From the NCBI RefSeq assembly GCF_900110215.1, contig NZ_FOCX01000023.1, forward strand, positions 1 to 64,000: DNA of 64,000 nucleotides, written 5' to 3'. A model generated the notes under the pieces. The model was not told the origin of the DNA and did no database searches. It worked only from the letters and a program-made list of their open reading frames with translations. Shown here piece by piece: positions 25,863 through 35,059 of the stretch (its first letter is position 1; each line of letters starts with the position of its first letter). The position numbers and the translations under genes were made by a program. This stretch comes from Halorientalis persicus. GTDB taxonomy: Archaea; Halobacteriota; Halobacteria; Halobacteriales; Haloarculaceae.

Positions 25863-28142
25863 TCAGTCGTCGGTCGACGCCAGATCCGCGTCGGCGGCGT
25901 CGACATCCACGTCGGTCGCGTCGACGGTGAACTCGTCCATCAGCGCGCGGAGGTCCCCGGCCTGCTCCGCGATGGTCCGGGCGGTCTCGGTCACCGACTC
26001 CAGCTGATCGGCCTGGGTCGTCGCGGTGTCTGCCACCTCGCCGGCGCGGTCGGCGGTCCGTTCGCTCACGTCGGTCGCCTGATCGGTCATCGAGACGACT
26101 TCCTGTGCCGAGGCCGCCTGATCGTCGGTCGCCTCGCTGATCTCGCGGACGCCGTCGGTCGTCTGTTCGACCTTCTCCGCGATGTCTTCCAGCGCGTCCA
26201 GCGCCCCCTCGGTCGTCTCGACACCGCTCTTGACGTCGTCCTGCATCGCCTCCATGTCGGCGACTGCCTCACGGGTCTGTTCGGACAGTTCGGTCAGGAG
26301 AGAATCGATCTCCTGGGTCGCCTCGCGGGTCTGTTCGGCGAGTTCTTTCACCTCGTCGGCGACGACGGCGAACCCGTCGCCGTCCCCGTCGGCGTGGGCC
26401 GCCTCGATGGAGGCGTTCAGCGCCAGCACGTTCGTCTGCTCGGCGATGTCGTCGATCAGGTCGACGATTTCGGCCACGCGGTCGACTTCGGCGTCCAGCG
26501 CCTGCACGTCCGCGACGGTCTCTTCGGTCGCCGTCTCGATCTCGGCCATCTCCGCGGTGGCCTCACTGGCGGCTTCGGCCCCCTCGGTGGCCGCGGCCTC
26601 GGTCTCGGTGGCCAGGTCGGCGACGGTGTTTGCGGTCGCCGCGACCTCCTCGACGGTCGCGCTGAGATCGTTCATCTCGTCGGTGACGCCGGTGAGTTGC
26701 TGGTTCTGGTCGACGGCGTCGTCGGCGATTCCCTGGACGTTCTCCGAGACGGTCCGACTGCGTTCCCGCGCGGACTCGGTGGCGTCGACGGCTCGGGTGG
26801 TCGACGCGGCGACCTCGTCGGCGAAGGACCGGACGCGGGCGACCGTCGCTTCCAGTTCGCTCATGGTTTCGTTGAACGCGCGAGCGATCTCGGCCATCGC
26901 CGAACTCTCCTCGTCGGGTTCGAGCCGGCGGGTGAGGTCGCCGTCCGCGCAGGCCCGGATCACCGAGCCGTACTCGTCGGCGGTCGCTTCGAGGTGTTCG
27001 GTGAACTCCTCGGCCTCGCGGCGGGCGGCCTCGGCTTCTTCGCGTGCGGCCTCGGCGTCGGCCCGGGCTTCCTCGCGGGCGCGCTCGATCTCGTCGATCC
27101 GGTCGGCCAGCGAGTCGCGCATACTCGCGAACGAGGCAAAGAGCGTCCCGATCTCGTCTGTCCTGTGGGTCTCCATCGACACGTCGAGATCACCGTTCTC
27201 GATGGATTTGGCCCGGTCGACCAGCCGGTTGATCGACTTCGCGGTGGGGCGGACGATCACGAAGCCCAGCAGGAACATACTCCCGGCGACCAGCCCGAAG
27301 ATGAGCACGAGGTACTGGAGCGACTGCCAGCCCACCGCGTAGGCCGAGGTGGGCGCTCGCAGCAACACGATGAGGTCGGTGCCCGGTACCTGCTGGTAGC
27401 TCAGTACCGTGCTGTTGTCCTCGAAGATCTCACCGCCGGCGGTCGTGTTCGTGAGCATCCGTTCCTCGCCCGCACCGGTGTAGAGGTTCGTGGCGGACTG
27501 GTTGCCGTCGTACAGCATGAACCCGTTCCCGTCCATCACGATCACGTGCGAGCCGTTGATCTGGTTCTGGAAGTCGAAAGAGTCAGAGACCGAGACTTCG
27601 ACCGCGACCGAGTGGTTCTCGCCCGGCACGGGGCTGACGAAGGCGGCGTAGCGCTCCCCGTCGACGAGATACGACTGGGAGAGGTACACGTCGTCCGCGC
27701 CGTCCAGGCCGTAGCTCTGCCGCGTGATCCAGGGGATGCGCATACTCGCGGTCGAGATGTCGGCGGTACTCCCGAGGACCGACCCGCGAGCCAGATCCAC
27801 GTAGTGGACCGCACTCACTTCGTCGGCCAACCCTGCCTCGGTATCGTTGAGCGCGCGCTGTAACGCCGGTCCGGGTTCGGCCTGGAGCGCGCTGGAGGTC
27901 GACACGGTGCGTGACGTGGTCCGGTACTGCGTGAGCCACTGGTCGACCTCCCCGCTGTTGCGTTCCGTATCCGTTTCGAGTTGGTCGTAGACGGTCTGCT
28001 GTTCGGCGTCACCGAGGACGCCGACGACGCCGAGGAGCGAGACCGCCAGCAACAGGAGAATCACCACGACCGTGAAGACGTACTGCCGGATGTACGTCTG
28101 ACGGACGCGATCCGGAAGGTATCGCGTGAGACGGAAATCCAT
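25863..28142 (-). CDS. Methyl-accepting chemotaxis transducer with extracellular sensor domain
   Basis: The 759-residue transducer has TM1 at about residues 20-42 ([21 protein letters not shown]), an extracellular dCache-like sensor (about 45-285) with [14 protein letters not shown] and [25 protein letters not shown] in pattern, TM2 at about 290-315, HAMP domains, and the long coiled-coil signalling domain with the hairpin [25 protein letters not shown] in pattern and [15 protein letters not shown], which binds CheA/CheW. Ala/Glu-rich helices hold likely methylation sites. The ATG at 28142 follows a CTTATT box; a start at 28187 is possible. The ligand is unknown. No che genes are nearby. Confidence 0.9.
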   Translation of the reverse strand: MDFRLTRYLPDRVRQTYIRQYVFTVVVILLLLAVSLLGVVGVLGDAEQQTVYDQLETDTERNSGEVDQWLTQYRTTSRTVSTSSALQAEPGPALQRALNDTEAGLADEVSAVHYVDLARGSVLGSTADISTASMRIPWITRQSYGLDGADDVYLSQSYLVDGERYAAFVSPVPGENHSVAVEVSVSDSFDFQNQINGSHVIVMDGNGFMLYDGNQSATNLYTGAGEERMLTNTTAGGEIFEDNSTVLSYQQVPGTDLIVLLRAPTSAYAVGWQSLQYLVLIFGLVAGSMFLLGFVIVRPTAKSINRLVDRAKSIENGDLDVSMETHRTDEIGTLFASFASMRDSLADRIDEIERAREEARADAEAAREEAEAARREAEEFTEHLEATADEYGSVIRACADGDLTRRLEPDEESSAMAEIARAFNETMSELEATVARVRSFADEVAASTTRAVDATESARERSRTVSENVQGIADDAVDQNQQLTGVTDEMNDLSATVEEVAATANTVADLATETEAAATEGAEAASEATAEMAEIETATEETVADVQALDAEVDRVAEIVDLIDDIAEQTNVLALNASIEAAHADGDGDGFAVVADEVKELAEQTREATQEIDSLLTELSEQTREAVADMEAMQDDVKSGVETTEGALDALEDIAEKVEQTTDGVREISEATDDQAASAQEVVSMTDQATDVSERTADRAGEVADTATTQADQLESVTETARTIAEQAGDLRALMDEFTVDATDVDVDAADADLASTDD

Positions 28143-28167
28143 ATATCCGCGGTCACCAAGCAACCCC

Positions 28168-28173
28168 AATAAG
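28168..28173 (-). promoter_or_regulatory. TATA-like box of the chemotransducer gene
   Basis: CTTATT on the minus strand is 26-31 nt upstream of the ATG at 28142. Further upstream ATCGTT-CTCGAA-AACGAT (28267-28284) is a perfect 6-bp inverted repeat that could be an operator; no regulator is known. Confidence 0.45.
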
Positions 28174-28376
28174 CGTTCGTCCCCCATTATGCAGTCTGAT
28201 AATCGACCCCACACCTACCGCCGAATATCCGCCGATTGCATCGGTATCGACGCTCTGATGAAGAGTATCGTTCTCGAAAACGATGCGATTACCGACACCC
28301 AACGGAGAGTGCCCGGTAGCCCCAGAGGGGCGGCGTCGCTATGGGGTCTCGGAGCCGGAAAATTGCGGTGGCGAAA

Positions 28377-28643
28377 CTAGAGGCGGCCGACCGAGTCGAC
28401 TTCGACGGACTCGACACCTTCGACCGTGGCGAAGGCTTCTTCGACGGCGTCGGTGCCGCCGGAGTCGTCGGGGACGACGACGGTGGGGAACAGCGCGACG
28501 AGGCCGAAAGCCACGTCGTCACGCTCGAATCCGTTGATCTTGGCTCCCTCGGGGAGGGACTGTTCGAGACGTTCCTGCAGGGCGTCCAGGTCCACGTCCG
28601 GGCTCTGCGGCATTACCTTGATCTTGGCTGCGACTTTTCCCAT
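28377..28643 (-). CDS. Translation elongation factor aEF-1 beta
   Basis: The 88-residue protein [20 protein letters not shown] is the archaeal EF-1beta, the GDP/GTP exchange factor for aEF-1alpha. The ferredoxin-like fold motifs [21 protein letters not shown] and [15 protein letters not shown] match. It follows the zinc-finger gene by 39 nt, an arrangement conserved in Haloferax (HVO_2753 next to the EF-1beta gene). Confidence 0.94.
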   Translation of the reverse strand: MGKVAAKIKVMPQSPDVDLDALQERLEQSLPEGAKINGFERDDVAFGLVALFPTVVVPDDSGGTDAVEEAFATVEGVESVEVDSVGRL

Positions 28644-28682
28644 GGTAGTAGATTGCGGCAGGGGGTTGATTGCCGTTGCGAT

Positions 28683-28862
28683 TTAGGGCCCGGTGAACCC
28701 ACAGTCCGGGCACTCGTAGAGGTTGCTCTGTTTGCGGCACTTGGCACACCGGTAGATCTGGTGGCCACAGTCGGGACACTTGAACGCGGCCGCGTTCGTC
28801 CCCGAGATGTTGATCCCGCAGGAGATGCACTTCTGTTTCCGCTTTTGCTGAGTGTCGCTCAT
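28683..28862 (-). CDS. HVO_2753-like zinc-finger micro-protein
   Basis: The 59-residue protein has two closely packed zinc fingers made from CISCG, CPDCG, CAKC and CPDCG motifs (four CPxCG-like boxes). Its length and pattern match HVO_2753 of Haloferax volcanii, whose deletion affects swarming and biofilm formation. The ATG at 28862 ([10 protein letters not shown]) is selected; a frame extension to 28901 is not conserved. It lies upstream of aEF-1 beta in the same operon, suggesting a link to translation. Confidence 0.9.
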   Translation of the reverse strand: MSDTQQKRKQKCISCGINISGTNAAAFKCPDCGHQIYRCAKCRKQSNLYECPDCGFTGP

Positions 28863-28946
28863 ACCTACCGCGAGGATAGCCCGACATTTAACCCTTAACA
28901 TAAGGCGTTGCCGTGGCCTCGGTGGGCGACTGGTCGCGCCCAGGCG

Positions 28947-29570
28947 TCACGACCCCGGCAGGATGTCGCCCAGCGCGGCACCGATGGCCATCGGCACGAA
29001 CGCGACGACACAGGTACAGAACGCGAGCCACGGCTCCGCCCACTCGACGCGCCCCCAGGCGGTACTCATCACGAGCGACAGGACGAGCGAGACACCGACC
29101 ACGCCCAGCAGGCGACGCGGGACGAATCCGAGGATGGGCTTGTAGATCCGCACGTCCTGGAACTCGGCGACGTAAAGGATGCCGACCGTCGTCGCGACGG
29201 CGAAGGCGAGCGTCCCGACGAGATAGATCGGCCGGGTGGCGACGAACGCACCGACTTCCTGCGTGCCGCCCTCGACCATCATCGGGATGCCAAAGAGGAG
29301 CGCGCCGAGCATCGCCTCCATGAGGTCCGCGCGGTCGAACCCGACGATGGTCCGGCCGAACACCGCCGGCTCTTCGATCTCGGTCGCGGTCTCGATGATC
29401 TCCTGAATCCGCCGTCGGCGGGCCGGGTCCGTCAGGGACGCCTCGTACTCGTCGAGTTCGTCGAGCAGATCACCGAGCGTCGGCGGTTCGTCGTCCGGGT
29501 CGTCGCGCCGGGGCCGGTCACGCTCGTCGGGCTCGAACTCGTCGGCGTCCTCGCCGGCGTGATCGACCAT
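28947..29570 (-). CDS. DUF2391-type integral membrane protein
   Basis: The 207-residue protein has a 75-residue charged cytoplasmic N-terminus with a predicted coiled coil (GDLLDELDEYEASLTDPARR), then four transmembrane helices (about 95-113, 118-140, 150-172 and 180-203). This is the architecture of the DUF2391/TIGR02587-like putative integral membrane family common in haloarchaea. Function unknown. It follows hbd by 4 nt and is probably co-transcribed. Confidence 0.7.
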   Translation of the reverse strand: MVDHAGEDADEFEPDERDRPRRDDPDDEPPTLGDLLDELDEYEASLTDPARRRRIQEIIETATEIEEPAVFGRTIVGFDRADLMEAMLGALLFGIPMMVEGGTQEVGAFVATRPIYLVGTLAFAVATTVGILYVAEFQDVRIYKPILGFVPRRLLGVVGVSLVLSLVMSTAWGRVEWAEPWLAFCTCVVAFVPMAIGAALGDILPGS

Positions 29571-29574
29571 CGCC

Positions 29575-30474
29575 TCAGATCACGTCTTCGATGTCGTAGT
29601 CCTCGTCGTCGGCCACGTCTTTGGGCTCGCCGCCCTCCCAGACGTAGAAGCCGCGGCCGACCTTCTTGCCGGTGTCGCCGTTCTCGACTTTCTCCCGGAG
29701 GATCTCGGGCGGTTCGAAGCGGTCGCCCAGTTCCTCGTGGAGATACTCACAGATGTCGAGTCGCACGTCAAGACCCACGCGGTCGGTGAGTTCGAGCGGG
29801 CCGACCGGGTGGTTGTACCCCAGTTCCATCGCGGCGTCGATGTCCTCGACGCTGGCGACGCCGTTCTCGACCATCCGCATGGCCTCGACGCCCAGCGCGA
29901 CGCCCAGCCGCGAGGAGGCGAACCCGGGTGTGTCGGTGACGACGACCGGTTCCTTCCCGAGGCCGTCGACGAACGCCTCGGCGCGCTCGGAGGTTTCCTC
30001 GTTGGTCTGATCGGCCAGCACGACCTCGATCAGGCCCATCTTGTGGGGCGGGTTGAAGAAGTGCAGGCCCACGGCACGCTCGGGGTGTTTCAGCGCCGCC
30101 GCGATCGAGGAGACCGACATCGAGGAGGTGTTCGTGGCGATGATGGTCTCCTCGTCGACGTGGTCCTCGGCGTCGGCGAAGGTCTCGCGTTTCAGCTCCA
30201 GATCCTCCGGGACGGCCTCGATTACGAGATCCGCGCCCTCCAGCGCGGCGTCGAGGTCGGTCGTCCCCTCGAGGTCGTCGACGGCCTGTTCTTTCTCGGA
30301 TTCGGTGATGTAGCCGCGCTCAACGCCGCCGCTCAGACGGTTGGTGATCGTGTCGATTGCGTCCATCACCACGTTCGGTTCGATGTCGCGGATACTCACG
30401 TCGTGGCCGGCGGCCGCACAGACGTGGGCGATGCCGGCACCCATCGTCCCTGCACCGATAACTGTGACTCGCAT
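29575..30474 (-). CDS. hbd: 3-hydroxyacyl-CoA dehydrogenase
   Basis: The 299-residue enzyme oxidises 3-hydroxyacyl-CoA with NAD+. MRVTVIGAGTMGAGIAHVCA is the NAD-binding start, LDAALEGADLVIEAVPEDLELK and TNTSSMSVSSIAAALKHPERAVGLHFFNP in pattern carry catalytic Ser/His/Glu, and NHPVGPLELTDRVGLDV closes the active site. It stands alone without an enoyl-CoA hydratase fusion. A role in beta-oxidation or polyhydroxyalkanoate metabolism is likely. Confidence 0.93.
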   Translation of the reverse strand: MRVTVIGAGTMGAGIAHVCAAAGHDVSIRDIEPNVVMDAIDTITNRLSGGVERGYITESEKEQAVDDLEGTTDLDAALEGADLVIEAVPEDLELKRETFADAEDHVDEETIIATNTSSMSVSSIAAALKHPERAVGLHFFNPPHKMGLIEVVLADQTNEETSERAEAFVDGLGKEPVVVTDTPGFASSRLGVALGVEAMRMVENGVASVEDIDAAMELGYNHPVGPLELTDRVGLDVRLDICEYLHEELGDRFEPPEILREKVENGDTGKKVGRGFYVWEGGEPKDVADDEDYDIEDVI

Positions 30475-30523
30475 GCACAGACCCGCGAGTGCGAGCCGTT
30501 AAACGTTTACGAGAGTTTCCGCC

Positions 30524-31951
30524 CTATTCGTCGCCCTCGGCCCGGGCTTTCCGCCCGTACCGGATCACGCCCTCTTGCTTGTAGATCCGCCGGATGACGG
30601 TCGCCACTGCGTCGCCCACGTCGGGTGAAGTCTCGGCTCCGACGATCTGTAGCGGCATACTGACGGACTCGCCGTCGGCCTCGAAGGCCGCGATGGCGAC
30701 GCCGTACTCCCCGCTTTTCTGTTGCTGGACGGCGAATTCGGGCGGTTCGCCGCCCCGCGAGACCGCGGTGACGGCCTCGACCTCGCCCGTGTCCGGCAGT
30801 TCGACCGGCTCGAACTCCACGAGGGATCGGCAGTCCGGACACGCTCCTTCGGGCGGGAACGCCAGCGAGCCACACTCCGGACACCGGCCCGCGACGAGGC
30901 GGTGACGCTGAGGGATCGACCGTTTCCACGTCGGCACGGAGACGTAGGCCGCGCCGCCGTTGGGTTCGCCGCTGGTCACGTCGCCCCGGCGACGCAGGTA
31001 CTCGGCGTACGTCAGGTCCGTCCCGCCGTCGATGGCCAGATCCGCAGGCACGGACTCGTCGGCCTCGACGACGAACGCGTCCGCGCCGCCGCCACTGCCG
31101 TAGCCTGCACCGAGCACGGTCTCGTGGCCGTCGGCGAGGGCTTTCGCCAGCGAGAGCGGCACGCTCGCGGCGGCCGTGTCGCCGAGCTCCTGCACCGTCG
31201 CACAGGTGTGGATCGTCCCGTTGTCCAGCCCCATCGCACCGGCGGCGCGGTAGGGGAGGCCGCCGTCGGGAGCTTGCACCGCCGCGGCGTCGGGGTCGTC
31301 GGCGTCCACGGCGTCCACGGCACCGGCGAGCGTCTCGCGGAACGCCTCGCGGTCGTAGCTGGTCACGTCGATGCCTTCCACGTCCTCACTGCCGGCCCGA
31401 CGGAATCGCGTGCCGGGGTAGGGTTCGGCGTGTTCCGCGCGGTCGGTGATCGGCGCCGGCGCGTCCGGTCCGACGAGGAAAGCGGCCGCGCCTGCCCCGG
31501 CGGCGTGTTCGTGCGCGTCACTCGGCTCGCCCTGCGGGCAGTCCGCAGCGACCACGAGGGCCACTCCGTCGGTCTCGGCCTCCAGCGCCGCGAACAGCGC
31601 CCGGGTGCCGGCCCGCGTACTCCCCGTGAACGTCTGGCGTGTCGTGTCGTCGGCGACGCCGAGGAACGAGCCGAGGCGAACGGTCGGGTCCTCCTCGGCC
31701 ATCGGCGGATTGGTGGTGGCAAACCCGAGCCAGTCCACCTCGGCCGCGTCGGCGTCACCCGCGGCGAGCGCGCGCCGGGCCGCCTCCCAGCCCATCGTGA
31801 GTGCGTCCTCGTCGGCTTCGGGAACCGCCTTCTCCTCGATGCCCGAGGCCTCGAAACTGCCCCAGGCCTCGGCGAACTCCTCGGCGGCGACCCGGAGGCG
31901 GGGCGCGTAGGCACCGACGGCGCGGATACCTTCGCGGGAATCGTCCGTCAT
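30524..31951 (-). CDS. HMG-CoA-synthase-like thiolase-fold protein fused to a DUF35 Zn/OB domain
   Basis: Residues 1 to about 330 follow the HMG-CoA synthase/KAS III fold (GIRAVGAYAPRLRVAAEEFA, VDWLGFATTNPP, VLGAGYGSGGGADAF). Residues about 345-475 are DUF35: a zinc ribbon GRCPECGSLAFPPEGACPDC and an OB fold (GVAIAAFEADGESVSMPLQIVG). In HMG-CoA synthases the nucleophile is in the motif ACKAGT; here it reads STRAGT, so the cysteine is threonine. It is unlikely to catalyse HMG-CoA formation and is better described as an HMGCS-like protein. ATGA overlap with the thiolase gene (31948-31951) suggests a physical complex, as in the archaeal thiolase/HMGCS/DUF35 assembly. Confidence 0.85.
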   Translation of the reverse strand: MTDDSREGIRAVGAYAPRLRVAAEEFAEAWGSFEASGIEEKAVPEADEDALTMGWEAARRALAAGDADAAEVDWLGFATTNPPMAEEDPTVRLGSFLGVADDTTRQTFTGSTRAGTRALFAALEAETDGVALVVAADCPQGEPSDAHEHAAGAGAAAFLVGPDAPAPITDRAEHAEPYPGTRFRRAGSEDVEGIDVTSYDREAFRETLAGAVDAVDADDPDAAAVQAPDGGLPYRAAGAMGLDNGTIHTCATVQELGDTAAASVPLSLAKALADGHETVLGAGYGSGGGADAFVVEADESVPADLAIDGGTDLTYAEYLRRRGDVTSGEPNGGAAYVSVPTWKRSIPQRHRLVAGRCPECGSLAFPPEGACPDCRSLVEFEPVELPDTGEVEAVTAVSRGGEPPEFAVQQQKSGEYGVAIAAFEADGESVSMPLQIVGAETSPDVGDAVATVIRRIYKQEGVIRYGRKARAEGDE

Positions 31952-33135
31952 GCCGCATCACCTCCCATCCCTCGTTCGAAGACGTGGACGACCGCCGCAC
32001 CACCGGACCCGCCGACGTTGTGCGTCAGCCCGACCTGCGGGTCCTCGAGCTGGCGCTCGCCGGCCTGCCCGGAGAGTTGCTTGAACGCCTCGACGACCTG
32101 GCCGGCCCCGGTCGCACCGATGGGATGCCCCTTCGATTTGAGGCCGCCGGAGGTGTTGACGGGCATCTCGCCGTCGCGTTTCGTCTTCCCGCTGGCGACG
32201 AACTCGCCGGCCTCTTCGGGATCACAGAGCCCGAGATCCGAGTAGGCCATCAGTTCGGCGATGGCGAAGCAGTCGTGGACCTCCGCGAAGTCGAGATCGT
32301 CGGGCCCGTAACCGGCCATCTCGTAGGCGCGGTCGGCGGCGTACTGCGAGGCCGGCACGGCGGTGTAGGTGTCGCGCTGGAACAGACCCACCCGGTCACT
32401 CCCGGCACCGACGCCGGCGACCCGGATGGGGTCGTCCGTGTAGTTCTCCACCACGTCCTCGCTGGCCAACAGGACGGCAGCCGCGCCGTCGGTCGTCGGA
32501 CAGCAGTGATAGAGGTTGAGGGGATCGGCGACCGTCGGCGCGTCCATGGCGTCCTCCAGCGAGCACTCGAAGCCGAGTTGGGCGTGGGGATTTTTCGCCC
32601 CGTTCTCGTGGTTCTTGACGGCGACGTGGGAGAGCTGTTCGCGGGTGGTGCCGTACTCCTGCATATGCCGACTGGCCATCTGGGCGTAGACGCCGGCGAA
32701 GGTGGTGCCCGAGAGGCGCTCCCACTCTGTTTCGCCCGACACGCCGAGCCAGTAGCGCACGGCGTCGCCGGACACGTCGGTCATGATCTCGACGCCACTC
32801 GCGAGCACCACGTCGGCCATCCCGCTCCGGATGGCCTGCACGCCCTGCCGGACGGAGTAGCCCGAGGCCGCACAGGCGTTCTCGACCCGCGTGACCGGGA
32901 TGCCGTGCAGGCCGACGTGTTCGGTCACGGCGGGGCCGGGCAGACCGAGTTGCCGACCGCCGACGCCGAGCGTACCGACGACCGCTTCGTCGACATCCTC
33001 GGTTTCGATACCGTCCGGGACGCTGTCACAGGCGTTCTCGAAGGCCGTCCGGAACAGCGACCGGTAGCTCTCGCCCGGGAACGAGCCGTAATCGGACTGG
33101 CCCGCCCCGATAAGGTAGGCGTCGCGCATACCCAT
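31948..33135 (-). CDS. Thiolase-family protein (SCP2-thiolase-like acetyl-CoA acetyltransferase)
   Basis: The 395-residue thiolase-fold enzyme has the nucleophilic Cys in VENACAASGYSVRQG, EVHDCFAIAELMAY and NTSGGLKSKGHPIGATGAGQ with the active-site His. The final motif reads THNVGGSGGAAVVHVF in place of the usual C-x-G-G-G, as in SCP2/SCPx-type thiolases. It probably joins or cleaves acyl-CoA thioesters with its overlapping HMGCS-like/DUF35 partner. ATG 33135 (MGMRDAYL) and 33129 (MRDAYL) are both possible starts; the latter matches homologues about equally. Confidence 0.88.
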   Translation of the reverse strand: MGMRDAYLIGAGQSDYGSFPGESYRSLFRTAFENACDSVPDGIETEDVDEAVVGTLGVGGRQLGLPGPAVTEHVGLHGIPVTRVENACAASGYSVRQGVQAIRSGMADVVLASGVEIMTDVSGDAVRYWLGVSGETEWERLSGTTFAGVYAQMASRHMQEYGTTREQLSHVAVKNHENGAKNPHAQLGFECSLEDAMDAPTVADPLNLYHCCPTTDGAAAVLLASEDVVENYTDDPIRVAGVGAGSDRVGLFQRDTYTAVPASQYAADRAYEMAGYGPDDLDFAEVHDCFAIAELMAYSDLGLCDPEEAGEFVASGKTKRDGEMPVNTSGGLKSKGHPIGATGAGQVVEAFKQLSGQAGERQLEDPQVGLTHNVGGSGGAAVVHVFERGMGGDAA

Positions 33136-33240
33136 CCTGCAAACCGGCGGGGCATAAACTTGTCACTACGGAACGGCGGTTTGTGACGAATCTGGCACGT
33201 CGCGGCGGCAGCGGCGAGTGGGTGGGCCAGTCCTGACGGG

Positions 33241-34095
33241 TCAGACGGCCGCGGCCACGTCCGAGGCGTCGACCTCGAACAGTCGCGAATGACAGTCCTC
33301 GCAGGTGACCGCGACCACGTCGACGGTCCGACAGCAGGACTCGACGACCTCCTGTCCGAACCGGACCTGCCCGTCACAGGCGGGGCACCGCTCGACGAAC
33401 AGTCGGAGGCCGGCCAGCAACTGCCCTCGGCCGGCCGGGCCCGTGTCGTCCCACCCATCGTAGTAGTCGGGGAGGACCCGGCCCGCGGCCACGTCGGCCA
33501 GGAAGGCGGCGCGGGACTCCCAGCGGCCGACGGTTTGTCCCTCGGCGTGGGCGACGAACGCCGAGCCGTACTCCTCGAACGCCAGGTTCTCGGCGTCGAT
33601 GCCGACGATGGCGGCGACGGCCTCGCGGTCGGCGTCTTCGTCGCGCTCGCGTTCCACCTGCTCGCGGAAGTCCGCGGCGAACGTCGGCGTCAGGCCGAGA
33701 TCGCCGTGATCCTTCTCCTCCAGCACGCCCGCGTCGACAAGCTCCGCCTCCACGTCGATGTCGGGGGCATCGGCGTCCCGATCCGCATTCACCGTCGCTG
33801 TCCCTCCGGTCTCGGCCTTGTCGAACCAGGCCAGCACTCGCTCCGGGAGGTAGCGTTTCGTGAGCGTCGGCGTGCCCGGAACCAGATAGCCCCGCAGATA
33901 GATGGCGGCGACCGAGAGCGTGAACGCCATTCCACCGACAGTCGTGCCGACGAGCGCTCCCGTGACGGTCGTGACGGCGTACCCGACGGCGGCGGCCACC
34001 CCGATCGCGATGACGGCGTTCACTGCCGTACACGGCACACAGCGATTCTCCCCCGTGTATTCGGGCTGGCGGACCCGATCCAGAACCGTTCCCAT
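33241..34095 (-). CDS. Membrane protein with C-terminal zinc-ribbon-like motifs, unknown
   Basis: The 284-residue protein has an N-terminal CVPC motif (residues about 19-22), two transmembrane helices (about 25-70), and a cytoplasmic part. The C-terminal 70 residues contain CPACDGQVRF, SCCRT and CEDCHSRLF, a probable four-cysteine zinc site. The middle segment (AAIVGIDAENLAFEEYGSAFVAHAEG) is acidic and may be a small alpha/beta domain. I recognise no characterised family; it looks haloarchaea-specific. It lies 48 nt downstream of the winged-helix gene on the same strand. Confidence 0.6.
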   Translation of the reverse strand: MGTVLDRVRQPEYTGENRCVPCTAVNAVIAIGVAAAVGYAVTTVTGALVGTTVGGMAFTLSVAAIYLRGYLVPGTPTLTKRYLPERVLAWFDKAETGGTATVNADRDADAPDIDVEAELVDAGVLEEKDHGDLGLTPTFAADFREQVERERDEDADREAVAAIVGIDAENLAFEEYGSAFVAHAEGQTVGRWESRAAFLADVAAGRVLPDYYDGWDDTGPAGRGQLLAGLRLFVERCPACDGQVRFGQEVVESCCRTVDVVAVTCEDCHSRLFEVDASDVAAAV

Positions 34096-34143
34096 ACGTC
34101 ACGGTAACGTCGGGCGATAAGAAATGCGTATCGACCCGACCGG

Positions 34144-34515
34144 TCACTCGCGACGGTCGCGGATCCGGTCGACCGCGTCGGCGAACCGGTCGTCGTCCGC
34201 GAGGTGGTCGAGGACCGCTTCCTCGGCGATGTCGAGCGCGTAGGCGGGGCGGCCCTTCCCGGTCGGTGACTGCTTGCGCTTCTCGCCGAGCAGGTCGGCC
34301 GATTCGAGTTCCGAGAGGGCGTTGATGACGCGCTGGCGTGTGACGCCACCGGGCACCATTCCGTCGAGGTCGTCGAACTCGTCGAGCAGATCCTCACAGA
34401 CGCCGGTCACGTCGAAAGAGTGGACCGGCACGTCGTCACGAGCCCGCAGATCGATCACCGAGAGCAACACGAACCGGTGGAAGGGGTCGACATCGTCGAG
34501 ATCGGCACCTGTCAT
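34144..34515 (-). CDS. Winged-helix DNA-binding protein
   Basis: The 123-residue protein starts at the ATG at 34515 (MTGADLDDVDPFHRFVLLSV). The segment VTGVCEDLLDEFDDLDGMVPGGVTRQRVINALSELESADLLGEKRKQSPTGKGRPAYAL in pattern is a winged helix: recognition helix VTRQRVINALSELESADLL and a wing with the KxxSPTGKGRPAY turn. It resembles the C-terminal wHTH of Orc1/Cdc6 proteins and other haloarchaeal regulators, but there is no AAA domain. Target unknown; likely co-transcribed with the downstream membrane protein. Confidence 0.7.
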   Translation of the reverse strand: MTGADLDDVDPFHRFVLLSVIDLRARDDVPVHSFDVTGVCEDLLDEFDDLDGMVPGGVTRQRVINALSELESADLLGEKRKQSPTGKGRPAYALDIAEEAVLDHLADDDRFADAVDRIRDRRE

Positions 34516-35059
34516 GCGCAAGCCTACCCCCTATCGGGTAAAGAAAGTGTGGACTTCTCGTAGCCACTGGGAACGCAGGTCAGGGGCACAGATCGATCTC
34601 CGCCCGTTCACAGACTCTCCGTGCCGACGAGGGGTCGTCCGGCGCGTCGAGTCGCGAGACGAGTGTGGCGTACCTGAGCGTGTCGACCCGTCCGATGACG
34701 GACGGACCGAGGGGGCACTGGTACACGTCTGCGGGGCCGTGAGACCGACGGCCGAGCGCGACCGGACACGACAGCAGTCACACGACACCCCGACGGAGCC
34801 CACCCGTCGTCGCGCTCGCGATTCGTCGTCAACGCACGGGCCACGTCGAGGGTCTGCAGATCGAGGTCGCGACCCGCTGTCCGGTAGACGGTAGCGGCTT
34901 CCGGTCGATCACGGGCCGTCCGGGTCGTGTACTCCAGGGCTGCCGTCGGCTGGGCGACCCGGCTGTTCGAGGAGGCCGTGCGGGAAGCGACGCCGGTCTC
35001 CCCTGACTGACAGCCTCGCATCGCGAAGCTTTACCGCCGCGGGGGTCCGATGGCCGGGT
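34516..35059. other. 544-bp region without a confident gene
   Basis: Between the winged-helix gene (minus) and nop5 (plus) lie 544 bp. It should hold the two promoters; GCTTTACC (about 35027-35034) lies 26-33 nt upstream of the nop5 ATG. Two minus-strand segments show coding-like third positions in different frames: 34580-34726 and the 5' part of a frame from 35021. This could be a decayed gene with a frameshift or small unrecognised genes. No RNA gene, repeat or hairpin stands out. Confidence 0.5.
34580..34726 (-). CDS. Possible 48-codon ORF, haloarchaeal-type codon use
   Basis: From a GTG at 34726 the frame encodes VYQCPLGPSVIGRVDTLRYA and ends ARRVCERAEIDLCP, stop at 34580-34582. Third positions are nearly all G/C and codons such as GTC GAC ACG CTC are those of real genes here, unlike the other frames. 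There is no SD, and no TATA box was clearly placed. It could be a small protein or the surviving 3' end of a decayed gene whose 5' part lies in another frame upstream. Confidence 0.3.
   Translation of the reverse strand: MYQCPLGPSVIGRVDTLRYATLVSRLDAPDDPSSARRVCERAEIDLCP

Noticed and set aside
25734-27863. 709-codon plus-strand frame opposite the chemotransducer
   Set aside because: Antisense to a gene with clear MCP motifs; repeated Gly/Leu/Val pattern is the reverse image of the coiled coil.
34531-34803. 90-codon minus-strand frame with many Ser/Thr/Arg
   Set aside because: Composition is that of an out-of-frame reading; the adjacent frame at 34580-34726 has better third-position G/C and was listed instead at low confidence.
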